Shown piece by piece: positions 26,033-35,925 of a stretch of 64,000 nucleotides of DNA; position 1 is the first letter of the stretch; each line of letters starts with the position of its first letter. The notes below the pieces were generated by a model. It was given only the letters and a program-made list of their open reading frames with translations, was not told where the DNA came from and made no database searches. The DNA is from Mediterranea massiliensis (lineage in GTDB: Bacteria; Bacteroidota; Bacteroidia; Bacteroidales; Bacteroidaceae). The DNA lies in the NCBI RefSeq assembly GCF_900128475.1, contig NZ_LT635835.1, positions 184,899-248,898 of the forward strand, in the 5' to 3' direction. Both the position numbers and the translations under genes were made by a program.

Positions 26033-29000
26033 ATGAAAAAGAAACCAAACATCGCTTTCGTCTTTGGCGGAGTAGGGGCACTGATGCTTCTGTCCGGCTG
26101 TTCCGATGTACGTACCGCTTCGGAAAGCTCGTTCCTCCGTTCCGACTATTATACCCGTGGTATCGGTGTCTATCCGGGCTGTCCGCAGGAAGACTTTTCG
26201 CCCGAGCTGCTGCCCGACAATCATTACCGCAACCTGGCCCTCCTGCGGGCCACGTACCAGTCGTCGGCCTACGACTATAACCTGACCTCGCAACTCCTGA
26301 CCGACGGTATCGTGACCGACCAAGTCCCCCAATACTTCGACCTCCTGACTCCTGAAGGCAGTGCCCCCAAGCGAGAACGGGAGTGGATGATAGACGGAGG
26401 TCCCTATTCGCGCAACACGGTGCGCGGCGAGGAGACCTTCTTCCAGTTTGACATGCACCAATATGACAAGGCCGTCAGCCGGGCCGTGGTGACCGGTACC
26501 CTGATTTACGACGACCAGGCGGCGCGGGGCGGTTACGAGATGACGTGGGAGGCCTCGAACGACGGCAAGAACTGGACCGTGCTGGCCGTGAACCGGGGAG
26601 CCGAACTGCCCGGCAAGGCCCGTTCCGGACGGGTAGAGGTGAACGACCCCAATAAGCAAACCGGCACCGTGACCATGCCGATGCGACGGCTGGAGGAAAT
26701 GTTCGACTTTACCGACACGGCGGCCTATGCTTCCTACCGCATCCGCCTGAAGATGAAGGGTGCTTACGAGTGGACCTTCCACGAAGTGGAGTTTTCTAAT
26801 GCCGACGGACTGGTGGACTTCAAGCCTTCGCAGTTCTTCACCAGCACCTGGATGAGCGCCACGGCGGGCGAGGAGTGGGTCAGCGTGGATCTGGGTTCGC
26901 TTTCGGAGTTCGACAAGGTCATCCTCCACTGGGTGAACAAGGCTGTCGAGGGGCGCATCCAGACTTCGGATGATGCCCGGACCTGGACCGACGCGGCTCC
27001 GCTGCCCGGCGGTGAGGGGCTGACGGACGAGATAGCCGTCAAAGGCAAGGCCCGCTACGTGCGTGTCTGCATGAACCGGTCGGCCGACGGCGGACGCTAC
27101 ATCTTGAGTGAGCTGGAGGTGATGGGCCGCGGCGGACTGCTGCCCCGTGCGGCAACCATGCCCGAGGCCGACGGCGGACGACGGGCGCTCTCGGGAGGCG
27201 GCTGGCAGCTGCAACGTGCTTCCGAGGTTCAGGCCGCCGGTGCGGAAATCGCTTCGCCTGCCTACAAGTCCGATGGATGGGTAACGGCTACGGTACCGGG
27301 CACGGTGCTCACTTCGTACAAGAACGTGGGAGCCTTGGCCGACCCCAACTATGCCGACAACCAACTGATGATATCCGAGTCGTTTTTCAACTCCAACTTC
27401 TGGTATCGCAACGAGTTCCAGGTGCCGACCTCGTTCAAGCACGACCGTGTTTTCCTGAATTTCGACGGCATCAACTGGAAGGCCAATGTCTATCTGAATG
27501 GCCATCAGGTGGGGCGTCTGGAGGGAGCCTTCATCCGCGGCAAGTTCGACGTGACGGACTATGTGAAGGGAGGTACGAACGTGCTGGCTGTAGAAATCAT
27601 CAAGAACGCACACATCGGTGCCATCAAGGAAAAGAACAAGCAGAGCACGGACTTCAACGGCGGTATCCTCGGTGCGGACAACCCCACGTTCCATGCCACC
27701 ATCGGCTGGGACTGGATACCTACCATGCGCGGACGTAACATCGGTATCTGGAACGACGTCTTCCTGACAACAACCGGTAAGGTGACCGTGCAGGATCCCT
27801 ACGTGCAGACCCAGCTGGCTCTGCCCGATACCACACAGGCCCGTCTGACTGCCGAAGTGGTGGTGAAGAACCACGACGGCAAGGACGTGAGCGGTGTTCT
27901 GCAGGGCAGGGTAGGCGACGTCACTTTTGAGCAGCCCGTGCAGCTGAAGGCCGGTGAGGAACGTACGGTGGTGTTCGACGCCGAACGCTTCCCACAGCTT
28001 CAGGTGAAGAATCCCCGCCTGTGGTGGCCCAACGGTTACGGTACGCCTTATCTCTATGATGCCAACTTTACCTTCAAGGTGGGCGAGGAAGTATCCGATG
28101 CCCGCGACTTCAAGGTGGGTATCCGCCAGATGACGTTCAACGAAGACGGCGGGGTGCTGAACCTCTACGTCAACGGGCGCCGTTTCATCGGCCGTGGCGG
28201 TAACTGGGGCTTCAGCGAATCGAACCTCAACTACCGCGGACGCGAATACGAGACAGCCGTGGCCTACCATGCCGACATGAACTTCACCATGTTGCGCAAC
28301 TGGGTGGGCATGATCGGCGACGAAGAACTGTATGACGCCTGCGACAAGTACGGCATCATGATCTGGCAGGACTTCTGGCTGGCCAATCCTGCCGACGGTC
28401 CCGATCCCTACTATCCCGACATGTTCATCGCCAATGCCGAAGACTATGTGAAGCGCATCCGCAGCCATGCCTCCATCGGACTGTATTGCGGACGCAACGA
28501 AGGCTTCCCGCCCGAGACCATCGACAAGGCCCTGCGCCGCATTGTGAAGGAAGAACATCCGGGGATGCACTACATCTCCAGTTCGGCCGACGACGTGGTG
28601 AGCGGACACGGTCCCTACCGCATGCTGCCTGCCAAGACCTACTTCACGCTGGAGACCGGCAACGACAAGTTCCACAGCGAGCGCGGCATGCCCAACGTAC
28701 TGACCTACGAAAGCTTCCTGCGCACCTATTCGCCCGAAGGTATCTGGCCGCAGTCCGACCAGTGGGGCATGCACGACTACACGCTGGAGGGAGCACAGGG
28801 CGCCACGTCCTTCAACGAGATTATCGCTACCGGCTACGGTCAGCCCGAAAGCGCGAAAGAATTTGCCGACCTGGCCCAGTGGGTGAACTACGACGGCCAC
28901 CGCAGCCTCTTCGAGTCGCGCAGCAAGCACCGCATGGGGCTGCTGATGTGGATGAGTCATTCGTGCTGGCCTTCGATGGTATGGCAGACGTACGACTATT

Positions 29001-29638
29001 ATTTCGAACCGACGGCCGCCTATTTCGCCATCAAGAAGGCTTCCGAGCCGCTGCACATCCAGTGGAATCCGGCCACCGACGAAGTAGAGGTGGTGAACTA
29101 TAACGCCGGTCTGCATCCCGGACTGAAGGCCCGAGTGCAGGTGCTCAACATGGATGCCTCCGTAGCCTGGGAAAAGGAAGCCACAGTAGACAGCCGTGAA
29201 GACACCACCGAGAAGTGCATCAAGCTGCAGTTCCCCGATGCGTTGTCCGAAGTGCATTTCATCAAGCTGACGCTGGAAGAGAACGGAAAGATTGTTTCCG
29301 AAAACTTCTACCATCGCAGCAAGGTGGAGAACAACTATCAGGCATTGAAGCAGCTTCCGAAGGTTCCCGTGCATGCACAGACCCAATACACGAAGGCCGA
29401 TGACGGCGAATGGAAGGCGGAGATTACGGTAGAAAACCGTTCCTCGGCTCCGGCACTGATGGTCCGCCTGAACATTGTCGGCGATAAGGACGGTTTGCAG
29501 TTCCTTCCCATCTTCTATTCCGACAACTACTTTGCCCTGTTGCCGGGTGAGACGAAGGTGGTACGTGTACACTGGAAAGATGTGGATACGAGAGGAAACG
29601 CGCCTTTGCTGAAGGTTTCCGGATATAACGTAGAATAG
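26033..29638 (+). CDS. GH2 enzyme (endo-beta-mannosidase/exo-glucosaminidase-like) with discoidin-like modules
   Basis: A 1,201-residue lipoprotein (L-S-G-C). Residues about 60-385 hold two galactose-binding/discoidin-like sandwiches (NLALLRATYQSSAYDYNLTS; WVSVDLGSLSEFDKVILHWV). The GH2 part starts near residue 387 with the sugar-binding domain. It carries the likely acid/base Glu823 in YCGRNEGFPPETID and likely nucleophile Glu883 in HSERGMPN. The GRNEGFPP context resembles plant mannosylglycoprotein endo-beta-mannosidase and CsxA-type glucosaminidases more than beta-galactosidases. Next to N-glycan alpha-mannosidases, cleavage of the core Man-beta-1,4-GlcNAc bond is the most economical role, inferred from context. 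Confidence 0.9.
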   Translation: MKKKPNIAFVFGGVGALMLLSGCSDVRTASESSFLRSDYYTRGIGVYPGCPQEDFSPELLPDNHYRNLALLRATYQSSAYDYNLTSQLLTDGIVTDQVPQYFDLLTPEGSAPKREREWMIDGGPYSRNTVRGEETFFQFDMHQYDKAVSRAVVTGTLIYDDQAARGGYEMTWEASNDGKNWTVLAVNRGAELPGKARSGRVEVNDPNKQTGTVTMPMRRLEEMFDFTDTAAYASYRIRLKMKGAYEWTFHEVEFSNADGLVDFKPSQFFTSTWMSATAGEEWVSVDLGSLSEFDKVILHWVNKAVEGRIQTSDDARTWTDAAPLPGGEGLTDEIAVKGKARYVRVCMNRSADGGRYILSELEVMGRGGLLPRAATMPEADGGRRALSGGGWQLQRASEVQAAGAEIASPAYKSDGWVTATVPGTVLTSYKNVGALADPNYADNQLMISESFFNSNFWYRNEFQVPTSFKHDRVFLNFDGINWKANVYLNGHQVGRLEGAFIRGKFDVTDYVKGGTNVLAVEIIKNAHIGAIKEKNKQSTDFNGGILGADNPTFHATIGWDWIPTMRGRNIGIWNDVFLTTTGKVTVQDPYVQTQLALPDTTQARLTAEVVVKNHDGKDVSGVLQGRVGDVTFEQPVQLKAGEERTVVFDAERFPQLQVKNPRLWWPNGYGTPYLYDANFTFKVGEEVSDARDFKVGIRQMTFNEDGGVLNLYVNGRRFIGRGGNWGFSESNLNYRGREYETAVAYHADMNFTMLRNWVGMIGDEELYDACDKYGIMIWQDFWLANPADGPDPYYPDMFIANAEDYVKRIRSHASIGLYCGRNEGFPPETIDKALRRIVKEEHPGMHYISSSADDVVSGHGPYRMLPAKTYFTLETGNDKFHSERGMPNVLTYESFLRTYSPEGIWPQSDQWGMHDYTLEGAQGATSFNEIIATGYGQPESAKEFADLAQWVNYDGHRSLFESRSKHRMGLLMWMSHSCWPSMVWQTYDYYFEPTAAYFAIKKASEPLHIQWNPATDEVEVVNYNAGLHPGLKARVQVLNMDASVAWEKEATVDSREDTTEKCIKLQFPDALSEVHFIKLTLEENGKIVSENFYHRSKVENNYQALKQLPKVPVHAQTQYTKADDGEWKAEITVENRSSAPALMVRLNIVGDKDGLQFLPIFYSDNYFALLPGETKVVRVHWKDVDTRGNAPLLKVSGYNVE

Positions 29639-29649
29639 AGAAGAGAGAT

Positions 29650-30957
29650 ATGTGGTTGCAACTGATTGTCGTATTGGCAGCCATCATCATCGGTGCCCGT
29701 CTGGGTGGCATCGGGTTGGGGGTGATGGGTGGACTGGGACTGGCCGTACTCTGTTTCGTGTTCGGTCTCCAGCCCACCGCCCCGCCCATCGATGTGATGC
29801 TGATGATTGTGGCCGTCATCTCTGCCGCCTCGTGCATGCAGGCGGCCGGAGGGCTCGACTATCTGGTGAAGCTGGCCGAACGGATGCTGCGCAAGCATCC
29901 GTCGCGGGTCACGCTGCTGAGCCCGTTGGTCACCTATCTGTTCACCTTTGTAGCCGGAACGGGGCATATCGCCTATTCCGTGCTTCCCGTCATTGCCGAA
30001 GTGGCGCGCGAGACAAAGATCCGTCCCGAGCGTCCGCTGGGCATTGCGGTCATCGCTTCGCAACAGGCCATTACGGCCAGTCCCATCTCGGCGGCGACGG
30101 TGGCCCTGCTGGGGATGCTGGCAGGCTTTGACATCTCGTTGTTCGACATCCTGAAGATTTCCGTTCCCGCCACCCTGATAGGTGTCCTGGTGGGGGCTTT
30201 CTGTTCGATGAAAGTGGGCAGGGAGCTGGAGGACGATCCCGAATACCAACGTCGCCTGAAGGAAGGCATGATAGAAGACCGTTTGGTGGAGACCGCTTCA
30301 TCATTCGATGTCCGGAAGGCCCGCATTTCCGTAGGAATCTTTCTGCTGGCTACTTTCCTGATTGTCCTGTTCGGTTCGATCGATGCCCTGCGACCGACTT
30401 TTACTTCCGGCGGGAAGTCCGTTCTGCTCGACATGCCTTCCATTATCGAAATCATCATGCTCAGCACGTCGGCCCTGATTCTTCTCCTTTGCCGGATAGA
30501 CGGCATCAAGGCTGTGCAGGGCAGCATCTTTTCAGCCGGCATGCAGGCGGTCATTGCCATCTTCGGTATTGCCTGGATGGGCGATACGTTCATTGCCGGC
30601 AACTTGTCTTTGCTGACTGTTTCCATCGAACACATCGTCCGCTCCATGCCGTGGCTGTTCGGGGTAGCCCTGTTCGTGATGTCCATCCTGCTGTACAGCC
30701 AGGCCGCTACCATCCGGGCCGTAGTGCCGCTGGGCATTGCTTTGGGTGTTTCCCCCTGGATGCTGATAGCCCTTTTTCCGGCAGTGAACGGCTATTTCTT
30801 CATTCCCAATTATCCGACCGTAGTGGCGGCCATCAATTTCGACCGTACGGGAACGACCCGTATCGGGAAATATATCCTGAACCATTCGTTCATGATGCCG
30901 GGAGTCGTCTGTACGGTGGTAAGTATTTTGGTAGGATTGTTGTTGATATGGTTGTAA
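29650..30957 (+). CDS. Dcu-family anaerobic C4-dicarboxylate transporter
   Basis: 435 residues, nearly all hydrophobic, with about ten membrane spans. It begins with LQLIVVLAAIIIGARLGGIG and contains the family-typical stretches AAGGLDYLVKLAERMLRKHP, VAGTGHIAYSVLPVIAEVAR and AVIASQQAITASPISAATVA. DcuA/DcuB carriers exchange fumarate, malate or aspartate for succinate during fumarate respiration. It follows GH2 by 11 bp with a purine-rich ribosome site (agaagagagat), so the two are cotranscribed, an unexpected pairing. Whether it is DcuA- or DcuB-like is not clear. Confidence 0.93.
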   Translation: MWLQLIVVLAAIIIGARLGGIGLGVMGGLGLAVLCFVFGLQPTAPPIDVMLMIVAVISAASCMQAAGGLDYLVKLAERMLRKHPSRVTLLSPLVTYLFTFVAGTGHIAYSVLPVIAEVARETKIRPERPLGIAVIASQQAITASPISAATVALLGMLAGFDISLFDILKISVPATLIGVLVGAFCSMKVGRELEDDPEYQRRLKEGMIEDRLVETASSFDVRKARISVGIFLLATFLIVLFGSIDALRPTFTSGGKSVLLDMPSIIEIIMLSTSALILLLCRIDGIKAVQGSIFSAGMQAVIAIFGIAWMGDTFIAGNLSLLTVSIEHIVRSMPWLFGVALFVMSILLYSQAATIRAVVPLGIALGVSPWMLIALFPAVNGYFFIPNYPTVVAAINFDRTGTTRIGKYILNHSFMMPGVVCTVVSILVGLLLIWL

Positions 30958-30970
30958 ATTCTTACCTTTG
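30940..30970 (+). promoter_or_regulatory. Bacteroides promoter for GH31
   Basis: TTG (30940-30942), 20 nt, then TACCTTTG (30963-30970) match both boxes and spacing. The -33 box lies inside the last codons of the dcu gene, and the ATG of GH31 is 30 nt downstream. GH31 and GH95 therefore form their own unit. Confidence 0.8.
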
Positions 30971-31000
30971 CGTGTAGAATTTACAATTAATATCCAAACC

Positions 31001-33484
31001 ATGAAAAACTTTGCTTTGTGGGCGGCAACCTTGTTGGCGGCCGCCTCTTTACAAGCACAAACGCTTGAGAAAACGACGGGTGGCGTCCGCTTTTCTACCG
31101 CCCAACCTCAATTGAACGGTGAGGTGACGTTCTATTCACCTTTCATTGTCCGTGTCGTGAAATATCCTTCGGCTGAAATGCCTGCCAAGAAAAGTTATCC
31201 GGTGATATTGACGCCGGGCGGGGTAGACGTTACCTATGAGGAAAAGGGAGATGAGGTGGTGATGAAGTCGTCGTGCCTGGCGGTCACCCTCGACATACGT
31301 ACCGGGCAGCTGACTTACCGGGACCTGAAAGGCAACCAGCTGCTGGCCGAGAAGCCCTACGGAACCAATTTCCTGCCACGCCAGGATGTAGACAAGGATT
31401 CGTACACGGTGAGCCAGACCTTCATGCTCCGACCCGACGAGGTGATTTACGGACTGGGACAGCGGCAGACGGGCGTAATGAATCACCGCAACCAACAAAT
31501 CGAACTGCGGAACGCCAATACCAATATCTGCATCCCGTATTTCACTTCCGAAAAAGGCTATGGCGTCTATTGGGACAATCCCGGACTTTCGCAGTTCAAC
31601 GACACGCCCTACGAGACATCCTTCTCGTCGCAGGTGGGTCTGTGTTCAGACTACTACTTCCTGTATCGCGACGGCAGCATGGACGGTGTGATTGCCGCCC
31701 TGCGCGACCTGACCGGCAAGGCTACCATGTTTCCCCTCTGGACCATGGGCTACTGGCAGTGCCGCGAGCGCTACAAGAGTCCGGACGAGCTGTGCAACGT
31801 GCTCGACAAGTACCGCGAGCTGGGTGTACCCCTGGATGGCATCGTACAGGACTGGCAGTACTGGGGATGCGACTCCAACTGGAATGCCATGAAGTTCATG
31901 AACCCCAGCTACATCAACAAGGTGGGCGACAAGGACTGGATGAAGTACATTCCCAAAGGACACAACGCCGACGATGAATCCCTGCTGAACAAAGAACCGC
32001 GCATCAAGAGCCCGCAGGAGATGGTGGATTATGTCCACAAGAACCATGCCCACCTGATGATATCCATCTGGGCCAGCTTCGGCCCCTGGACGGACCAGTA
32101 CAAGGAACTGAAGGCCATGAATGCTCTGCTGCCGTTCGATACCTGGCCGCTCCATTCGGGAACGGCTCCCTACGATCCTTTCAATGCGGAGGCCCGCGAC
32201 TTGTACTGGCGCTACCTGCGTCCGATGTACGACATGGGAATGGATGCCTGGTGGACCGACTCCACGGAGCCCGACCACTTCAACATCAAGGACAGCGACT
32301 TCGACCTGATGACGGCCGACGGTTCGTTCCGCTCCGTGCACAATGCCTTTCCGTTGATGACCAACAAAGGCATCTACGAGCATCAGCGCGAGGTGTCCGA
32401 CGACAAGCGCCTCTTCCTCATGACGCGTTCCTCCTACCTGGGACAGCAACATTACGGCTCGTTCAGCTGGAGCGGGGACGTGTCGTCCAGCTGGCAGACC
32501 ATGCGCCAGCAGATACCTGCCGGACTGAACTACATGCTGTGCGGCATTCCGTTCTGGACCACCGACCTGGCCGGATTCTTCGGTTGGGAGTACAACAACG
32601 ACTGGACCAACGTTGCCTATCAGGAACTGCACGTCCGCTGGTTCCAGTGGGGATGTTTCCAGCCGATGATGCGCAACCACTGCTCTTCGCCCATGCTGAA
32701 CGAGATTTATCTGTTCGGCAAGGAGGGCGACTGGGCCTACGACGCGCAGAAACGTATCATCCAGTTCCGTTACCGCCTGTTGCCCTATATCTACAGCATG
32801 GCCGGTGAAGTGGTGCAGCAGGATGGGGTCATGATGCGTCCCCTGGTGATGGATTTTGCTGCGGACCGCAAGGCTATTCTGCTCGACGACGAATACCTCT
32901 TCGGACGGAACCTGCTTGTTTGCCCGGTCACCGAACCGCTTTATACCAGGAAAGTGGAGAAGAACCAGGGGGTGGCCACCGTGCCCGATATAGCCAAGGC
33001 CAGCCGTCCTTTCGAAGTTTATCTGCCGGCCGGCGCCCGCTGGGTGGATTTCTGGACCAACGAAACGTTGGAAGGCGGACAGGATGTACAGCGTGAATGC
33101 CCCATCTCGTTGATACCGTTATATGTCAAGGCAGGAAGCATTCTGCCGCTGGGCCCCGACGTTCAATACGCCACCGAGAAGAAGTGGGACAATCTGGATC
33201 TTTGCATCTATCCCGGTGCCGACGGTGAGTTTACCCTGTACGAAGACGAGTTCGACAATTACAATTACGAGAAGGGACTGTTTTCCACCATCCGTTTCGT
33301 GTGGGACGATGCCCGGCGTACGCTGACCATCTGCGACCGGAACGGTGAGTTCCCCGGTATGCTGAAGCGTCGTCATTTCCGCATCACATTGATGGAGCCG
33401 GGCAAACCTTCGGCCGAGAAAGTAATGGAACGTGCAGACCGCGTCGTGCGTTATACGGGAAAAGAAATGTCTGTGAAGTTTTGA
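31001..33484 (+). CDS. GH31 alpha-glycosidase (alpha-glucosidase or alpha-xylosidase)
   Basis: 827 residues from the ATG at 31001; longer in-frame starts precede the transcription start. The signal peptide ends at SLQAQ. An N-terminal beta-sandwich is followed by the GH31 barrel. The nucleophile Asp420 lies in DAWWTDSTEPDHFN, a good match to the GH31 W-x-D signature. Another conserved stretch is FSWSGDVSSSWQTM, which holds the acid/base Asp. GH31 includes alpha-glucosidases, alpha-xylosidases and alpha-galactosidases. Specificity cannot be assigned from sequence alone. It lies 17 bp before GH95. Confidence 0.93.
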   Translation: MKNFALWAATLLAAASLQAQTLEKTTGGVRFSTAQPQLNGEVTFYSPFIVRVVKYPSAEMPAKKSYPVILTPGGVDVTYEEKGDEVVMKSSCLAVTLDIRTGQLTYRDLKGNQLLAEKPYGTNFLPRQDVDKDSYTVSQTFMLRPDEVIYGLGQRQTGVMNHRNQQIELRNANTNICIPYFTSEKGYGVYWDNPGLSQFNDTPYETSFSSQVGLCSDYYFLYRDGSMDGVIAALRDLTGKATMFPLWTMGYWQCRERYKSPDELCNVLDKYRELGVPLDGIVQDWQYWGCDSNWNAMKFMNPSYINKVGDKDWMKYIPKGHNADDESLLNKEPRIKSPQEMVDYVHKNHAHLMISIWASFGPWTDQYKELKAMNALLPFDTWPLHSGTAPYDPFNAEARDLYWRYLRPMYDMGMDAWWTDSTEPDHFNIKDSDFDLMTADGSFRSVHNAFPLMTNKGIYEHQREVSDDKRLFLMTRSSYLGQQHYGSFSWSGDVSSSWQTMRQQIPAGLNYMLCGIPFWTTDLAGFFGWEYNNDWTNVAYQELHVRWFQWGCFQPMMRNHCSSPMLNEIYLFGKEGDWAYDAQKRIIQFRYRLLPYIYSMAGEVVQQDGVMMRPLVMDFAADRKAILLDDEYLFGRNLLVCPVTEPLYTRKVEKNQGVATVPDIAKASRPFEVYLPAGARWVDFWTNETLEGGQDVQRECPISLIPLYVKAGSILPLGPDVQYATEKKWDNLDLCIYPGADGEFTLYEDEFDNYNYEKGLFSTIRFVWDDARRTLTICDRNGEFPGMLKRRHFRITLMEPGKPSAEKVMERADRVVRYTGKEMSVKF

Positions 33485-33501
33485 CTAAGAATAAAATAAA
33501 T

Positions 33502-35925
33502 ATGAAAATCATGTTTGCGAAAAGAAGCGTTCAGGTGCTGTGCTGCCTGTGTCTGTCGGCAGGTGCGGCACAAGCCCAGGATGCAGGACTGGTCCTGCAC
33601 TACGACCGTCCTGCCCAGTATTTTGAAGAAGCGTTGGTCATCGGCAACGGGACGATGGGAGCCATTGTTTACGGAGGCACGGCCCGCGATGTGCTTTCAC
33701 TCAACGACCTGACCCTATGGACCGGCGAGCCGGACCGCAAGGTGACCACTCCCGATGCCCATCTGGCCATCCCCGTGATCCGTGAAAAACTGGATCGGGA
33801 AGACTACCGCGGTGCCGACCAGGAACAGCGGAAGGTACAGGGACACTACAGTGAGAACTATCAGCCGTTGGGACAGTTGGCCATCACCTATCTGGATGCG
33901 TCGGCTACAGTTACGTCCTACCGGCGCTCGTTGGATATCAGCACGGCCATAGCCAGTACCCGCTATTTGCGGGACGGGAAGGACTTCTCCTGCGATTATT
34001 TCGCTTCGGCCCCTGACTCGGTCATCGTCATCCGTCTGTGTTCGCAGAGTCCGGAAGGCATCCGGGCCCTGCTCTCGTTCGACTCCCAGCTGCCGCACGC
34101 CACCTCGGCCCGGAACAACGAAATTTCGGCCGAAGGCTATGCGGCCTATCATTCCTATCCGGTTTACTACGATGACGTGACGGAAAAGCATTTGTACGAC
34201 CCGGATCGGGGCATCCATTTTCGTACCTTGGTCAAGGTACTGACAAAGGACGGGCAGGTAAAGAGCTATCCTTCGGGAGAGTTGAAGCTGGAGGGAGTGC
34301 ACGAAGCGGTGGTATTGGTGGCCAATGCCACCAGCTTCAACGGTTTCGACAAAGATCCCGTCCGTGAGGGACGCGACTATCGTACGCTGGCGGAGCGCCG
34401 GATTTCGCGGGCTGCCGCCAAGTCTTACGACGAACTGCACCGGAACCACGTGGCCGACTACCAGTATTTCTTCAACCGCGTGAAGCTGGACCTGGGACGT
34501 ACGGCATCTGATATTGCATCCCTGCCTACCGACGAACAGCTGCGCCGGTATACCGATGAGTCGCAGTACAATCCGCAACTGGAAGCCCTCTATTTCCAGT
34601 ACGGACGTTATCTGCTGATTTCCTGTTCGCGTACACCGGGTGTGCCGGCCAATCTGCAAGGCTTGTGGAACGAATGTCTGCTGCCGCCCTGGAGCTGCAA
34701 CTATACCTCCAACATCAACCTGGAGGAGAACTATTGGGCTGCCGAAACGGCCAACCTCAGCGAAATGCACCGCCCTCTGATGGATTTCATTGTCCACCTC
34801 AGCCGGACGGGACAGGAATCGGCCAAAGCCTATTATGGAGTGAACCAAGGCTGGTGCCTGGGACAGAATACAGACATCTGGGCCATGACTTGTCCGGTGG
34901 GGCTGAACGTAGGCGATCCTTCCTGGGCCTGCTGGACGATGGGAGGAGCCTGGCTCTCCACCCACATCTGGGAACGCTATCTCTTTACTCAGGACAAAGA
35001 GTTCCTGAAGCAATACTATCCGACGTTGAAGGGTGCCGCCGACTTCTGCCTGAACTGGCTGATTGAAAAGGACGGATACCTGCTTACTTCGCCCGGCACT
35101 TCCCCCGAAAACAAGTTCGTGACTCCCGACGGTTATGTAGGCGCCACGTCCTATGGCTGTACGGCCGATCTGGCCATGACGCGCGAGTGCCTGCAGGATG
35201 CCGTCCGGGCGGCTGAAGTATTGGGCCTGGACAAGGATTTCCGTCGGAAAGCCGGGGATGCCCTCTCTCGTCTGTTGCCCTATCGGGTGGGACAGAACGG
35301 TAACCTGCAGGAATGGTTCCACGACTGGAGTGACGAAGACCCGCAACACCGCCATCAGTCCCACCTCTTCGGCCTGTATCCCGGACACCACCTGTCGGTA
35401 GACGAAACGCCGGAACTGGCCAAGGCCTGTGCCCGTACGCTGGAAATCAAGGGAGACAATACGACCGGATGGAGTACCGGCTGGCGCGTCAATCTGTATG
35501 CCCGCCTGAAGGACGGCGAAGGGGCCTACCACATTTACCGCCGCCTGTTGCGCTATGTGACTCCAGACGGGTACAAGGGTAAGGATGCCCGCCGTGGAGG
35601 AGGAACGTACCCCAATCTGCTCGATGCCCATTCGCCGTTCCAGATAGACGGGAACTTCGGCGGTTGTGCCGGTGTCATCGAGATGCTGATGCAGTCGTCT
35701 GCGACGTCCATCACCCTGCTTCCGGCTCTGCCCGCCCAGTGGAAGGACGGCAGCGTGCAGGGCATCTGTGCCCGCGGTGGCTTTGTCGTCGATATGGACT
35801 GGAAAGACGGACGGGTGACCCGTCTCCACATTACGTCGAGAAAGGGTGGCAAGACACGTGTCTTCTTCAACGGACAGTCGAAGAAGATCAGTCTGAAGGC
35901 CAACGAGAGCAAGCAGATCTTATAG
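33502..35925 (+). CDS. GH95 alpha-L-fucosidase/galactosidase
   Basis: 807 residues from ATG 33502, with signal peptide VLCCLCLSAGAAQAQ. GH95 landmarks are all present: Asn404 and Asn406 in YTSNINLEENYWAAE, Glu536 in TSPENKF, and Asp716 in FQIDGNFGG. They correspond to the catalytic set defined in Bifidobacterium AfcA. The N-terminal region (ALVIGNGTMGAIVYGG) is the family beta-domain. GH95 typically removes alpha-1,2-linked fucose (or L-galactose) from glycan termini, so it would uncap mucin O-glycans or N-glycans. Its stop overlaps by 6 bp the stop of the convergent minus-strand gene. Confidence 0.94.
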   Translation: MKIMFAKRSVQVLCCLCLSAGAAQAQDAGLVLHYDRPAQYFEEALVIGNGTMGAIVYGGTARDVLSLNDLTLWTGEPDRKVTTPDAHLAIPVIREKLDREDYRGADQEQRKVQGHYSENYQPLGQLAITYLDASATVTSYRRSLDISTAIASTRYLRDGKDFSCDYFASAPDSVIVIRLCSQSPEGIRALLSFDSQLPHATSARNNEISAEGYAAYHSYPVYYDDVTEKHLYDPDRGIHFRTLVKVLTKDGQVKSYPSGELKLEGVHEAVVLVANATSFNGFDKDPVREGRDYRTLAERRISRAAAKSYDELHRNHVADYQYFFNRVKLDLGRTASDIASLPTDEQLRRYTDESQYNPQLEALYFQYGRYLLISCSRTPGVPANLQGLWNECLLPPWSCNYTSNINLEENYWAAETANLSEMHRPLMDFIVHLSRTGQESAKAYYGVNQGWCLGQNTDIWAMTCPVGLNVGDPSWACWTMGGAWLSTHIWERYLFTQDKEFLKQYYPTLKGAADFCLNWLIEKDGYLLTSPGTSPENKFVTPDGYVGATSYGCTADLAMTRECLQDAVRAAEVLGLDKDFRRKAGDALSRLLPYRVGQNGNLQEWFHDWSDEDPQHRHQSHLFGLYPGHHLSVDETPELAKACARTLEIKGDNTTGWSTGWRVNLYARLKDGEGAYHIYRRLLRYVTPDGYKGKDARRGGGTYPNLLDAHSPFQIDGNFGGCAGVIEMLMQSSATSITLLPALPAQWKDGSVQGICARGGFVVDMDWKDGRVTRLHITSRKGGKTRVFFNGQSKKISLKANESKQIL

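Noticed and set aside
35920..35925. Tail-to-tail overlap of GH95 and the LRR lipoprotein gene as a sign of misannotation
   Set aside because: Both proteins are complete with family-typical ends; a 6-bp stop overlap of convergent genes is ordinary.
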